Shown piece after piece: positions 1-7,173 of a DNA stretch of 7,585 nucleotides. The notes under the pieces were generated by a model. It had not been told where the DNA came from, ran no database searches, and worked only from the letters and a program-made list of their open reading frames with translations. The DNA lies in contig DXXQ01000038.1 of NCBI GenBank assembly GCA_019416265.1, positions 1 to 7,585 of the forward strand, written 5' to 3'. This DNA is from Clostridiales bacterium (GTDB taxonomy: Bacteria > Bacillota > Clostridia > Lachnospirales > Lachnospiraceae). A program made the position numbers and the translations under genes. Position 1 is the first letter of the stretch. Each line of letters starts with the position of its first letter.

Positions 1-607
1 GATCGAAACAGCCTCCGCCGCAAAACAATATTTTTTCCCGCGGCATGGTCTTTTCTGAACATACGGTATAGTTTCCGCTGAATCTGAAAAAGGTATCCGC
101 CATGATTTTCTGATACCCCAAGGCCAGGGCTCTTTTCCTGAAATATCTGTAGTCATAGGCATACCCTTTCACTTTATCCAGCCGGAGCACCTTGATTTTT
201 TCATGAAAATAGATGGCGCAGGCAACACGGTGCGCACCGTCCAGACATTGCCCTGAGCCGTCTACCGGAATCCATTCTTTCTCCCTGTCAAACTTTCCCC
301 TTCGGAAGCACCGGATCAGACGGTCAAAGGAATCTATATAGCATTTCATCCCTTTTTTACTTCTCTGTCCTGTTTCTACCACGATTCCGTCCTGAAACGC
401 TTTGATATGCTCCGTATACAGCTTCAATGCCAGCTTCCTGTTTTTTCCTGTGACCGCTGCATGAATATAATACAGCTTTGCTCCCAGGTCAAACCTTGCA
501 GGAATAAGAAGCTCTTTTGCTTCTATCACCTCCGGAGACGGCAGCTCCTCAGGTATAAGCTTATAATATTTTATAAGATATTCTCTTATTCTTACTTCTT
601 CCCCCAT
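1..607 (-). CDS. ParB/sulfiredoxin-like DGxHR-motif protein of a surface-glycan locus (3' end beyond window)
   Basis: 202 residues are visible from ATG at 607 to the left edge with no stop, so the C-terminus is missing. ATG follows the flippase TGA after one base; only a weak GGAA lies upstream, so translation is probably coupled. The N-terminal part contains KLYTEHIKAF (62-71) and VETGQRSKKG (77-86), then a YIDSFDRLI helix, and IPVDGSGQCLDGAHRVACAI (113-132). The DGAHR at 123-127 resembles the nucleotide-binding DGxHR motif of the ParB/sulfiredoxin-like fold. YDYRYFRKR (151-159) follows. The last residues EKILFCGGGCFD (191-202) resemble the start of a cytidylyltransferase (GCFD before an HxGH motif), but the window ends before that motif could be seen. 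Proteins of this kind occur in capsule and lipopolysaccharide clusters; their biochemical role is poorly defined. No catalytic function is assigned. Confidence 0.7.
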   Translation of the reverse strand, partial: MGEEVRIREYLIKYYKLIPEELPSPEVIEAKELLIPARFDLGAKLYYIHAAVTGKNRKLALKLYTEHIKAFQDGIVVETGQRSKKGMKCYIDSFDRLIRCFRRGKFDREKEWIPVDGSGQCLDGAHRVACAIYFHEKIKVLRLDKVKGYAYDYRYFRKRALALGYQKIMADTFFRFSGNYTVCSEKTMPREKILFCGGGCFD

Positions 608-608
608 A

Positions 609-2102
609 TCAGTTCCGCGCTTTCCTCACTCTCTTCCCCAAAATCATCAACGCCGCCAGACCAAGATACACAAAATTGATCACTCCAAAGCATGCAATCC
701 CCTTCAGAAACAGACTGCCCCAGGTACTTCCGTCCATCCTCATGACAACCCTTCCTGCCGCAAGACACAAACATATGCTTCCTGCACCGGCAAGCTGATA
801 CAGCAGCTCCCAGGCAAAGGATTTATGAAAATAGCGGTACAGAAGATAAGGTTCATACCAGAAAAGCGTACACAGATTGGATATTGCGGTTGCCGCCAGA
901 ATCCCTGTCAGCCCCATGATCTCCCCCATAATTACCGAAAGGATCAGGTTTAAGACACCCCTGATGATCACAACCCAGCCTACCTTATGAAAAATCCCGG
1001 CAGACTGCCTGTATGCTCCCGTAGCTCTTCGGATTCCATCCAGATAGATGTTAAGCGTGACAAGTCCGACAATCTCCGGTGACAGCAGCGCCTCTTTTCC
1101 CATCCAGAGAATTATAAAGTCCTGGATCAGGAAATAGAAGCCTGCTGTCAGAAGCCCATTGAGCCACATTCCCATAAAGGACACCCTGCAAAAGCTTTCA
1201 AACTGCCTTTCCCTGGAATGTGTGGCGATCAGCTTTCCTATCTGTGAGACAATGGATTCATAAAATCCGGCTGCAAGACTGTGTGCCCCCATGCTGACGA
1301 AAAGATAGTTGGAATACATTCCGCTCATTCCGGTATTGATGAGCACAGAAATCAGAATGCTGTCCGTACTGTTCAGCATCACATTTCCGATCCTGTATAT
1401 CATCAGATCCTTCACATTTTTATTGATGGTTTCCCTGTCCCCGGGTTCTGCCGTTTCTTTTATCTGAAAGAGATATTCATAATTTCTTTTCAGATACAGA
1501 TACAATCCGCCGTCAATGAAAATATTTTTAATCAGGATACATAAGACGAAATACATATAATTTCCGGTGGAGAAAAGTATAAAAACCTCCCCCGCAAGGG
1601 CTGTCAGATCGATCGCTCCGCAGATGATGCAGACCACATACCGCTTCTGATTGACAATAATAAAATACTGCATCACCAGAAAGCGGTTAAATACAATAAC
1701 AGAAAACAGGTACAGCATGTAGGCTCCGATCACTTCCAGATGGGAAATGTCTGCATTTACGGAAACTGCTACGATTCCTGCCGCTCCTGTCCCTATGACA
1801 ATTACCGCTCCTGTGATCTTTCTGTAGATTTTGTCATAATAGCGGTAGATTCCGCAGATTTCTTTCCTGTCTCCCTCTTCTATGGGCTTATATAAGCTGA
1901 ACAGAACTCCCATGCCGATACCGGCAAAGGCAAAGGTAAATAAATCGCAGAAATTACTGAACACCGTCTGCATTCCCAGATAGTCCAGATCCAGATAGGT
2001 TCTGACCGCATTTTTTGAAACAAGATTAATCAGAAGGGAAAGGATTTGGTATCCCATGCCAATAATGAGATTCAGATATCGGTCATATTTTTTGTTCTTC
2101 AT
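609..2102 (-). CDS. Wzx-type oligosaccharide flippase (MOP superfamily, COG2244-like)
   Basis: 497 residues, almost entirely hydrophobic helices separated by short basic loops, consistent with 12-14 transmembrane segments. The N-terminal MKNKKYDRYLNLIIGMGYQ and the following FAGIGMGVLFSLYKPIEEGD match the style of polysaccharide-biosynthesis flippases of Firmicutes, where a GIGxAxxFSLYKPLAE-like stretch is typical. The middle has SNYLFVSMGAHSLAAGFYESI, and near the end a YEPYLLYRYFHKS stretch closes the core fold. Such proteins flip undecaprenyl-diphosphate-linked oligosaccharides across the membrane. The start is ATG at 2102, 25 nt after the second GT2, with AGAGG 9 nt upstream. It appears intact. 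It differs from PelG in sequence and has no PelG signature, so the operon carries two MOP-like proteins. No Wzy polymerase is visible beside it, and the exact substrate is unknown. Confidence 0.88.
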   Translation of the reverse strand: MKNKKYDRYLNLIIGMGYQILSLLINLVSKNAVRTYLDLDYLGMQTVFSNFCDLFTFAFAGIGMGVLFSLYKPIEEGDRKEICGIYRYYDKIYRKITGAVIVIGTGAAGIVAVSVNADISHLEVIGAYMLYLFSVIVFNRFLVMQYFIIVNQKRYVVCIICGAIDLTALAGEVFILFSTGNYMYFVLCILIKNIFIDGGLYLYLKRNYEYLFQIKETAEPGDRETINKNVKDLMIYRIGNVMLNSTDSILISVLINTGMSGMYSNYLFVSMGAHSLAAGFYESIVSQIGKLIATHSRERQFESFCRVSFMGMWLNGLLTAGFYFLIQDFIILWMGKEALLSPEIVGLVTLNIYLDGIRRATGAYRQSAGIFHKVGWVVIIRGVLNLILSVIMGEIMGLTGILAATAISNLCTLFWYEPYLLYRYFHKSFAWELLYQLAGAGSICLCLAAGRVVMRMDGSTWGSLFLKGIACFGVINFVYLGLAALMILGKRVRKARN

Positions 2103-2127
2103 AGCTTCAGGCCTCTCTGTTATGATT

Positions 2128-3162
2128 TTAATCCTGCATATCCGGGAAAAGCCTTACATATCCTTCTGCCAGAAAGCTGTACAGGAGAGGCGAAATTCCA
2201 AAAGCAGCCTCCAGTGCCAGATCCGAAAAGCCGGAGCAGCTAAGAATCTCCTTTCTCCGTTCTGCGTATACGTTTTTCCACTGGTCACGCAGTTCCTGTA
2301 AAAGCTCTTTTTCCTCTCCCATATACTTATGCACACGATACCAGGAAATCTGGATATTCAGAAGATACCTTTTGAACGCGTAAGCTGCCAGAACCTTATC
2401 GTTTTCATCTTCAAAAAAAGCGGCGGCCTCCTTCAGCGCTTCCAGCTTATCCAGTCGCTTTCTGTTAAAACGGGAATTCATAATACTTTCCTCTCTCTGC
2501 AGATAACAGTACAGCCTCCGGTCTGAGACAACTACACGCTGTGCCCTGTATAAGGCCCTGTAGATCACAAATTCATCCTCATGGGTTTTTCCCTCGGGGA
2601 AAAACAGCATCTGTTTCAGATTCTTTCGGTAAAGCTTCCCCCAGGCTACCGTCATTCTTCTCTCATTATACCGGACAATTTTCTCCGCAGCCTCCCTGCC
2701 TGTGTACACCTGTAACGCTTTTTCCATTTCTCTTTTCCTTTTGGACTTCTTGCTCACATAAAGGCAGGACTCCCCGGTTCCGGGCTTCTGTTCAGCCTTC
2801 ATCCATACATACTGATACGAACAGACGGCTGCATCCGCCTCATACAGGACCGCGCACTCATACAGAGTCTGAAGATAGGTATTCAAAATGAAATCATCGC
2901 TGTCGATAAAGGCCAAAAACTCTCCTTCTGCCTTCTTCAGCCCTGTGTTTCTTGCTCCCGACAGTCCTTTGTTCTCCTGATGGATCACTTTGATCCTCGG
3001 ATCCTTCTGTGCATACGCGTCACATATCTCTCCGCTTTTATCTTTGGTTCCGTCATCCACAAGAATAAGCTCAAAATCCTGGAATGTCTGATTCAGCACA
3101 GATTCAATACATTTTCTGATATATTTTTCCACGTTGTATACAGGAACAATTACACTGATCAT
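2128..3162 (-). CDS. GT2-family (GT-A fold) glycosyltransferase, second paralogue
   Basis: 344 residues from the chosen ATG. All GT-A landmarks are present: VIVPVYN (4-10), VDDGT (35-39), GARNTGL (69-75), the metal-binding DSDD (87-90), AWGKLYRK (173-180) and HEDEF (194-198), the likely catalytic region. A lysine/arginine-rich stretch (SKKSKRKREMEK, 137-148) sits between the donor and acceptor parts and may be a surface loop near the membrane. It closely parallels the neighbouring GT2; for example, both carry GEICD followed by a RIxVIHxEN block, so the pair is paralogous. The ATG at 3162 has AAGGAGGG 9 nt upstream and begins exactly where the family does. A GTG at 3201 would add 13 residues without family character. 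The 65-nt gap before it is the largest in the window. The sugar specificity is unknown. Confidence 0.92.
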   Translation of the reverse strand: MISVIVPVYNVEKYIRKCIESVLNQTFQDFELILVDDGTKDKSGEICDAYAQKDPRIKVIHQENKGLSGARNTGLKKAEGEFLAFIDSDDFILNTYLQTLYECAVLYEADAAVCSYQYVWMKAEQKPGTGESCLYVSKKSKRKREMEKALQVYTGREAAEKIVRYNERRMTVAWGKLYRKNLKQMLFFPEGKTHEDEFVIYRALYRAQRVVVSDRRLYCYLQREESIMNSRFNRKRLDKLEALKEAAAFFEDENDKVLAAYAFKRYLLNIQISWYRVHKYMGEEKELLQELRDQWKNVYAERRKEILSCSGFSDLALEAAFGISPLLYSFLAEGYVRLFPDMQD

Positions 3163-3171
3163 CTTCTGTCT

Positions 3172-3179
3172 CCCTCCTT
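3172..3179 (-). promoter_or_regulatory. Strong ribosome binding site of the second GT2 gene
   Basis: The minus strand reads AAGGAGGG, the best Shine-Dalgarno match in the window, 9 nt before the ATG at 3162. It lies downstream of the alternative GTG at 3201 and therefore favours the ATG start. Confidence 0.75.
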
Positions 3180-3227
3180 CGCTCCGCACTCCCAAGAACA
3201 CATTTTCCCTTCCCGGTTCCTTTGCTG

Positions 3228-4292
3228 CTATTTCACCATATGAACCACATAGATTTTCATAACCGGATAGCTGATCTGAAACAGCAGTACAGGGATCCCT
3301 GTGTTTTTTCTCCGCAGCGCTGCCAGAATCATCCGGTAAAATATCCTTTGTAAAAAAGAAGGAAGATGCCCAAGCTGCCCCGCAGACTGTTTTTTTGAGG
3401 CCAGCATATTTACCTTCCTGTTTTTGGCAAAAAGCTCCGCTGTATGCTTCAGACAGGATCGTTTTCTCTCTCCGTCTGCCATACTTTTAAACAAAGTCCA
3501 GCAAAAGGTTCTCACCACCAGGGGAATCAGTATATCCATATTTTCATCCAGCTTTTCCTTCTCTTCAAGATACTCTGTGATTTCCTCGATCATCCGGATG
3601 CTTTTCCCTGCAAGTTCAGGATCTTTTTTCCTTGTGGTTGAGATATTATCCACTCTGTAAAAATAAACGGGAAGATCTATGCACCAGAATACAGGATTGA
3701 AACTCCAAACCTTCATATTAAAAGTATAATCTTCCATAAAGACCTTTTTCATTTCATGAAATCTCAGGTTCTTTTCTTTGAGAAAGGATCTCCTGTAAAT
3801 CTTATTCCAGAGATACCCGAAACAGCTCTGAGCCATTACCCTGTGATACAGTTTGATCTGCTCCTTCGTCCCTTTTCTGCTGATCCTCCCCTCTCCAGGC
3901 AGAGAGATCTGTTCTCTTTCTGCATTTCCGACCCTGAAATAGCCTCCCATGACAACATCCGCATTTTTTTCCTTTGCTGTTTCCCACAGCCTGATCAGGA
4001 GCCTGGCATTTACCAGATCGTCGGCGTCTGCAAAAAAGATATAGTTCCCCCTGGCAGCAGCAAGCCCTTCATTTCTGGCAGCTCCCTGTCCCCGGTTTTC
4101 CGTATGTATCACCCGGATTCTTTCATCTTCTTTTGCCAGCGAATCGCAGATCTCTCCTGTTTTATCCAGAGAACCGTCGTTTATAAGGATGATTTCGAAT
4201 TCTGCTTTCCAGTTTCCTTCTCTTATGGACGATACACAATTTTCAATGTCTTTTTCTCCATTATAAACAGGAATAATAAAGCTAATTTCCAC
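3228..4292 (-). CDS. GT2-family (GT-A fold) glycosyltransferase, first of two paralogues
   Basis: 354 residues. This is an inverting nucleotide-sugar glycosyltransferase with the usual GT-A layout: IIPVYNGEKD (6-15) at the nucleotide-binding strand, INDGS (37-41), the metal-binding DAD/D at 89-92 (FFADADD), an acceptor-side LWNKIYRRSFL (161-171), and MEDYTFN with E187-D188 as the probable catalytic base region. The C-terminal third is helical, basic and partly hydrophobic (332-353), consistent with peripheral membrane attachment. The start is GTG at 4292-4290 with GAGGGAGAGGGG just upstream; no in-frame ATG lies near the N-terminus, and the family motif begins at residue 5, so GTG is well supported. 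The start lies inside the end of pelG (11-nt overlap), so translation is probably coupled. The donor and acceptor sugars cannot be read from the sequence. It is not a component of minimal Pel operons and probably adds a side sugar or builds a separate repeat unit. Confidence 0.92.
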   Translation of the reverse strand: MEISFIIPVYNGEKDIENCVSSIREGNWKAEFEIILINDGSLDKTGEICDSLAKEDERIRVIHTENRGQGAARNEGLAAARGNYIFFADADDLVNARLLIRLWETAKEKNADVVMGGYFRVGNAEREQISLPGEGRISRKGTKEQIKLYHRVMAQSCFGYLWNKIYRRSFLKEKNLRFHEMKKVFMEDYTFNMKVWSFNPVFWCIDLPVYFYRVDNISTTRKKDPELAGKSIRMIEEITEYLEEKEKLDENMDILIPLVVRTFCWTLFKSMADGERKRSCLKHTAELFAKNRKVNMLASKKQSAGQLGHLPSFLQRIFYRMILAALRRKNTGIPVLLFQISYPVMKIYVVHMVK

Positions 4293-5736
4293 TTCCCCTC
4301 TCCCTCTTATAAATAATCCTTCCTTTGTTGGAAGATTTCATCGTATCCACAACTTTATAGTCACAGAATATAAACGTATCTATATTCCGCTCGATCCAGC
4401 GTATCCTGAAAAAGCTGAACGTCCAGCCTGCCAGCATTCCCGCAAAAGCCCCCATTCCCCAGAATGGGATCGGAAGCTTCGATGAAAGAATACTTCCCGC
4501 CAGGGTTACGGAAAAAAAGAGAAAGGCCGTAAGGAAAGCCCCTGTCTCATCAGAAAAATAATACAGATAAATAATGTTTCCATACATCATAAAAATTCCC
4601 AGATACGCTACTACAAGGGCCGGATAAATACTAAGGGTCACACTGTCAAACCCGATCCTCCTGCCAAAAAGGACAAAAAAGAGAAAAATAAGGGTTGTGA
4701 TCGCTGTCTGGCTTCCAAATACCTGGATGATCTGCTGGGAAAGGGTTCGGAACATCTTTCTTCTCCCCTTTGCGATCATCTTATACGTTCCTCCGATAAC
4801 AGCTTCCATATATTCCTTATACGCCGTGTGAAAACGGGTTTCCACAACCACCGTGAAACTCACCATTGCCGAAATATTTGTAAACATGGCAAGACAGGAC
4901 GCCATATCGTAGCTTTGATGGCTGTAAAAGGTCGATGCAATGAAAAGTCTGTCAGACGTTGTCCAAAATACAAAGTTATGCACATACAGACCCAGAATAT
5001 AGAACAGATTTGCACCCAGAAGCCTCCTGAACTGAAACATATAGCGGACACATTCTCCATATTCCTGAGACGGACTTCGAAAATACCGTTTGATATAAGA
5101 GAAATCCCCTGCTGCAATCACAAAGAAACCCAGAGCCAGTCCGTAAATGATGGCATGGATCTCATCTGTTTTCAGAAGAAAACGGGCGGCGGCAGCCACC
5201 ACCACCGTAACCCCCATACCAATCAGAAAAAACATGGCGATAATTTTATAGTCCTTTGTGGCATGGAGATAGGTAATGGCAAAAAACAGGATCACCAGCG
5301 ACATCCACTGCACATATGCGGCAAGGATAAAAGGCGTATCAATATTGCCGCGAAACTTAAGGCTTAAGGCTGCAGGCAGGAACATTGCCGTCGCGATCAC
5401 ACAGCACAGGGTATTCCCCGTGTAGTACGATGCCAGAATATCCGAATATTCCTCCAGATAAAATTTGTCCGCCAGATATCTGGAAAATACAACATTAAAC
5501 GGCGAAGTGAGAATAACCGAAAAAATAAAGGTATACAAAATTGTAGACGAAAGTAATTCTCTTTTCGCGAAAGAAATCTCTGACATTCCAAGGAGAAAAT
5601 ACATCAGCAGGATGGAGCAGATAACAAGTATCATGGGACCGATCGTCACAATGGAGCTGTACACAATTCCTGCCAGACCTCTGGAGATACTTTCTTTTCT
5701 GTATATTTTTTTTAGTTCAAAACCGATTCCTGCCAC
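4282..5736 (-). CDS. pelG: PelG, polytopic membrane subunit of the Pel synthase/export complex
   Basis: 484 residues. PelG is an inner-membrane protein distantly related to the MOP/MATE flippase superfamily. It associates with PelF (and with PelD/PelE where present) and is thought to carry the growing polymer across the membrane. The N-terminus MAGIGFELKKIYRKES is diagnostic of the family, followed by about 12 hydrophobic segments (approximately 22-50, 62-80, 105-127, 133-156, 164-188, 193-212, 240-260, 280-299, 338-357, 366-393, 397-417, 424-444). A conserved-looking HNFVFWTT lies at 253-260. The C-terminal tail is basic and presumably cytoplasmic. It starts with GTG at 5736-5734, sharing one base with the pelF TAG; AAGGCGGTGA lies just upstream, one base off the ideal Shine-Dalgarno. 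Its last 11 nt overlap the next glycosyltransferase. Length and family features indicate an intact protein; the substrate is inferred from studied Pel systems. Confidence 0.93.
   Translation of the reverse strand: MAGIGFELKKIYRKESISRGLAGIVYSSIVTIGPMILVICSILLMYFLLGMSEISFAKRELLSSTILYTFIFSVILTSPFNVVFSRYLADKFYLEEYSDILASYYTGNTLCCVIATAMFLPAALSLKFRGNIDTPFILAAYVQWMSLVILFFAITYLHATKDYKIIAMFFLIGMGVTVVVAAAARFLLKTDEIHAIIYGLALGFFVIAAGDFSYIKRYFRSPSQEYGECVRYMFQFRRLLGANLFYILGLYVHNFVFWTTSDRLFIASTFYSHQSYDMASCLAMFTNISAMVSFTVVVETRFHTAYKEYMEAVIGGTYKMIAKGRRKMFRTLSQQIIQVFGSQTAITTLIFLFFVLFGRRIGFDSVTLSIYPALVVAYLGIFMMYGNIIYLYYFSDETGAFLTAFLFFSVTLAGSILSSKLPIPFWGMGAFAGMLAGWTFSFFRIRWIERNIDTFIFCDYKVVDTMKSSNKGRIIYKRERGSGN
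4295..4306 (-). promoter_or_regulatory. Ribosome binding site for the first GT2 gene, within pelG
   Basis: The minus strand reads GAGGGAGAGGGG followed by AA and GTG. The GAGGG part is suitably spaced from the GTG. It lies within the pelG coding sequence and supports the GTG start. Confidence 0.6.
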
Positions 5737-7157
5737 TATCTCACCGCCTTTTCTGATACAAGCTCCTCATAGAGCCCGCGATATTTCTCAAACACTTCTC
5801 TTTCATCGTAATCGTGAACCACTCTCTGATACCCTGCATTTCCCATTCTGCTCCGCAGCTCCCTGTCTCCTGCAAGTTTCAGGATTGCCTCTGCGATCTG
5901 GGTGATTCCCATAACCGGAGTTATGAAGCCTGCCCGTCCATAATCATCCTTCTCTCCCTCCAGCAGACCTCTGCAGTTTCCCACATTTGTTGCAATAAAG
6001 GGTTTCTTTGCCGCAAATCCTTCCAGAATGGAAAGCGGCTGTCCTTCGCTGATACTGGTAAGTATCATAAAATCCATTTTTCCGATATATTCCCGGACAT
6101 TGATAACACCTGTAAATACCACATCTTTGATCTCCATGTCTCGCACCATTGCCCGACATTCCTCCCCATAGCCCTTCGCCTCGTCCATTCCGCCCATAAT
6201 CCATAATTTCAGGCGGCTGTCTTTGTTCTTCGCAAGAGCAAAGGCGCTGAGCATGGTTTTTACATCCTTAATCGGCGTTACCCTGAGCACTGCTCCGATA
6301 TTGATATACGGATCATCCGGCTGTTTTTCCTCAAGGTTCTCAAACTCCCAATATTTTACCCCATTGGGAATCACCCTTGTCTTCTTTTCATCACATCCAA
6401 GCTCTATCTGGAATTTTCGCGCATCCTCAAACAGAGATGTCACCCTGTCAGCATACTGATAACAGCATTCACCGATCTTCTTAAACTGTGAGATCCAGAT
6501 ATCTTTATAAATCCCGCTGACCCAGTCTGCCTTAATGATCTCTTCTTCCCTCTCTCTTGTGTACAGGCCATGCTCCGTCATCAGAAACGGCTTACGATAC
6601 AGGGATTTCTGCATACTTCCCCAGATTCCCGCATAGCCGCTGGACACGGAATGATAAAGGTCCGCCTCTGTTGTCCTGGATTTCAGGATCGTAAACAGCG
6701 GCAGGTACAGGGAACGCATTGTCCAGAGGAAATCCGAAAAAATAACCCGGCGAAAATTTTCATTATAATAATCCAAAGCCATCTTAAAAAAGTCCTTACC
6801 TGACAGCAGGGCATTTAATGACACTTCTTTTTCCGCAAAAAACCGAATGATCACATCCCAGTCAGGCTCCTCCTTAAAGATCAGCTTTTCAAATGCCTGG
6901 TATTCCTCTTTTGTAAGCTTTACCCTTTTCTGAGTTCCGGGGTTGATGTAATCGTCATCCAGGAGATATACCTCCTGAATCTCACTGACGTTGGACGGGA
7001 TTTCATATTTAAATGTCATGGCGCTGTCCCTGGTTGCCGCTATGGACTGAACGACAAATTCCACATCCGGCATGCTCTTCATCAGACTCTGCATCCAGCT
7101 CGACACGCCTCCCGTCACATAGGGATAGGCCCCTTCCACAATCAAACAAACCTTCAT
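5736..7157 (-). CDS. pelF: PelF, GT4-family glycosyltransferase of Pel-type polysaccharide synthesis
   Basis: 473 residues. This is a cytoplasmic GT-B retaining glycosyltransferase that uses a UDP-sugar (UDP-GlcNAc/GalNAc in studied Pel systems) to polymerise Pel at the membrane with PelG. The N-terminus MKVCLIVEGAYPYVTGGVSS is a strong PelF signature, with the GGVSSW loop at 16-21. TEHGLYTREREEE (194-206) is another family hallmark. The C-terminal nucleotide-binding domain has PNG (264-266), GAVLRVTPIKD with R292 and K297, and the E-x7-E motif E371-E379 (SEGQPLSILEG). All key residues are present and the length is normal for the family. I chose the ATG at 7157, which has a purine-rich AGAGGGGAAGAGG just upstream; a TTG at 7187 would add 10 residues that overlap the upstream gene and lack family character. 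The TAG stop shares one base with the GTG of pelG, indicating translational coupling. Confidence 0.93.
   Translation of the reverse strand: MKVCLIVEGAYPYVTGGVSSWMQSLMKSMPDVEFVVQSIAATRDSAMTFKYEIPSNVSEIQEVYLLDDDYINPGTQKRVKLTKEEYQAFEKLIFKEEPDWDVIIRFFAEKEVSLNALLSGKDFFKMALDYYNENFRRVIFSDFLWTMRSLYLPLFTILKSRTTEADLYHSVSSGYAGIWGSMQKSLYRKPFLMTEHGLYTREREEEIIKADWVSGIYKDIWISQFKKIGECCYQYADRVTSLFEDARKFQIELGCDEKKTRVIPNGVKYWEFENLEEKQPDDPYINIGAVLRVTPIKDVKTMLSAFALAKNKDSRLKLWIMGGMDEAKGYGEECRAMVRDMEIKDVVFTGVINVREYIGKMDFMILTSISEGQPLSILEGFAAKKPFIATNVGNCRGLLEGEKDDYGRAGFITPVMGITQIAEAILKLAGDRELRSRMGNAGYQRVVHDYDEREVFEKYRGLYEELVSEKAVR
5741..5750 (-). promoter_or_regulatory. Near-consensus ribosome binding site of pelG inside the end of pelF
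   Basis: The minus strand reads AAGGCGGTGA, one mismatch from AAGGAGGTGA, followed by GATA and then GTG. It overlaps the last codons of pelF and supports the GTG start. Confidence 0.75.
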
Positions 7158-7173
7158 CCTCTTCCCCTCTCTC
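7158..7173 (-). promoter_or_regulatory. Ribosome binding site of pelF, decides its start
   Basis: On the minus strand the spacer after the upstream stop reads GAGAGGGGAAGAGG directly before ATG. The AGAGGGG part (7170-7164) is 6 nt from the ATG, which supports 7157 as the start rather than the in-frame TTG at 7187. Confidence 0.65.

Noticed and set aside
1610..1618. Short palindrome GATCGATC within the flippase gene
   Set aside because: An 8-bp palindrome inside a coding region is expected by chance and has no nearby partner.
3163..3201. GTG start 13 codons upstream of the chosen ATG for the second GT2
   Set aside because: The strong AAGGAGGG lies downstream of it, and GT2 proteins normally begin just before the VxVPVYN strand.
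3163..3227. Promoter or terminator in the 65-nt gap between the two GT2 genes
   Set aside because: I found no convincing -10/-35 pair and no stem followed by a T run on the coding strand.
3756..4316. Plus-strand open frame of 186 codons
   Set aside because: It is antisense to the first GT2, which has all family motifs. Its translation is rich in Phe, Ser, Pro and Cys with no recognisable domain, as expected for a shadow frame.
4828..5367. Plus-strand open frame of 179 codons
   Set aside because: It lies entirely antisense to pelG. The translation is rich in Lys, His, Gln and Cys and lacks domain character.
5465..5905. Plus-strand open frame of 146 codons across the pelF/pelG junction
   Set aside because: It is antisense to two well-supported genes and shows no motif.
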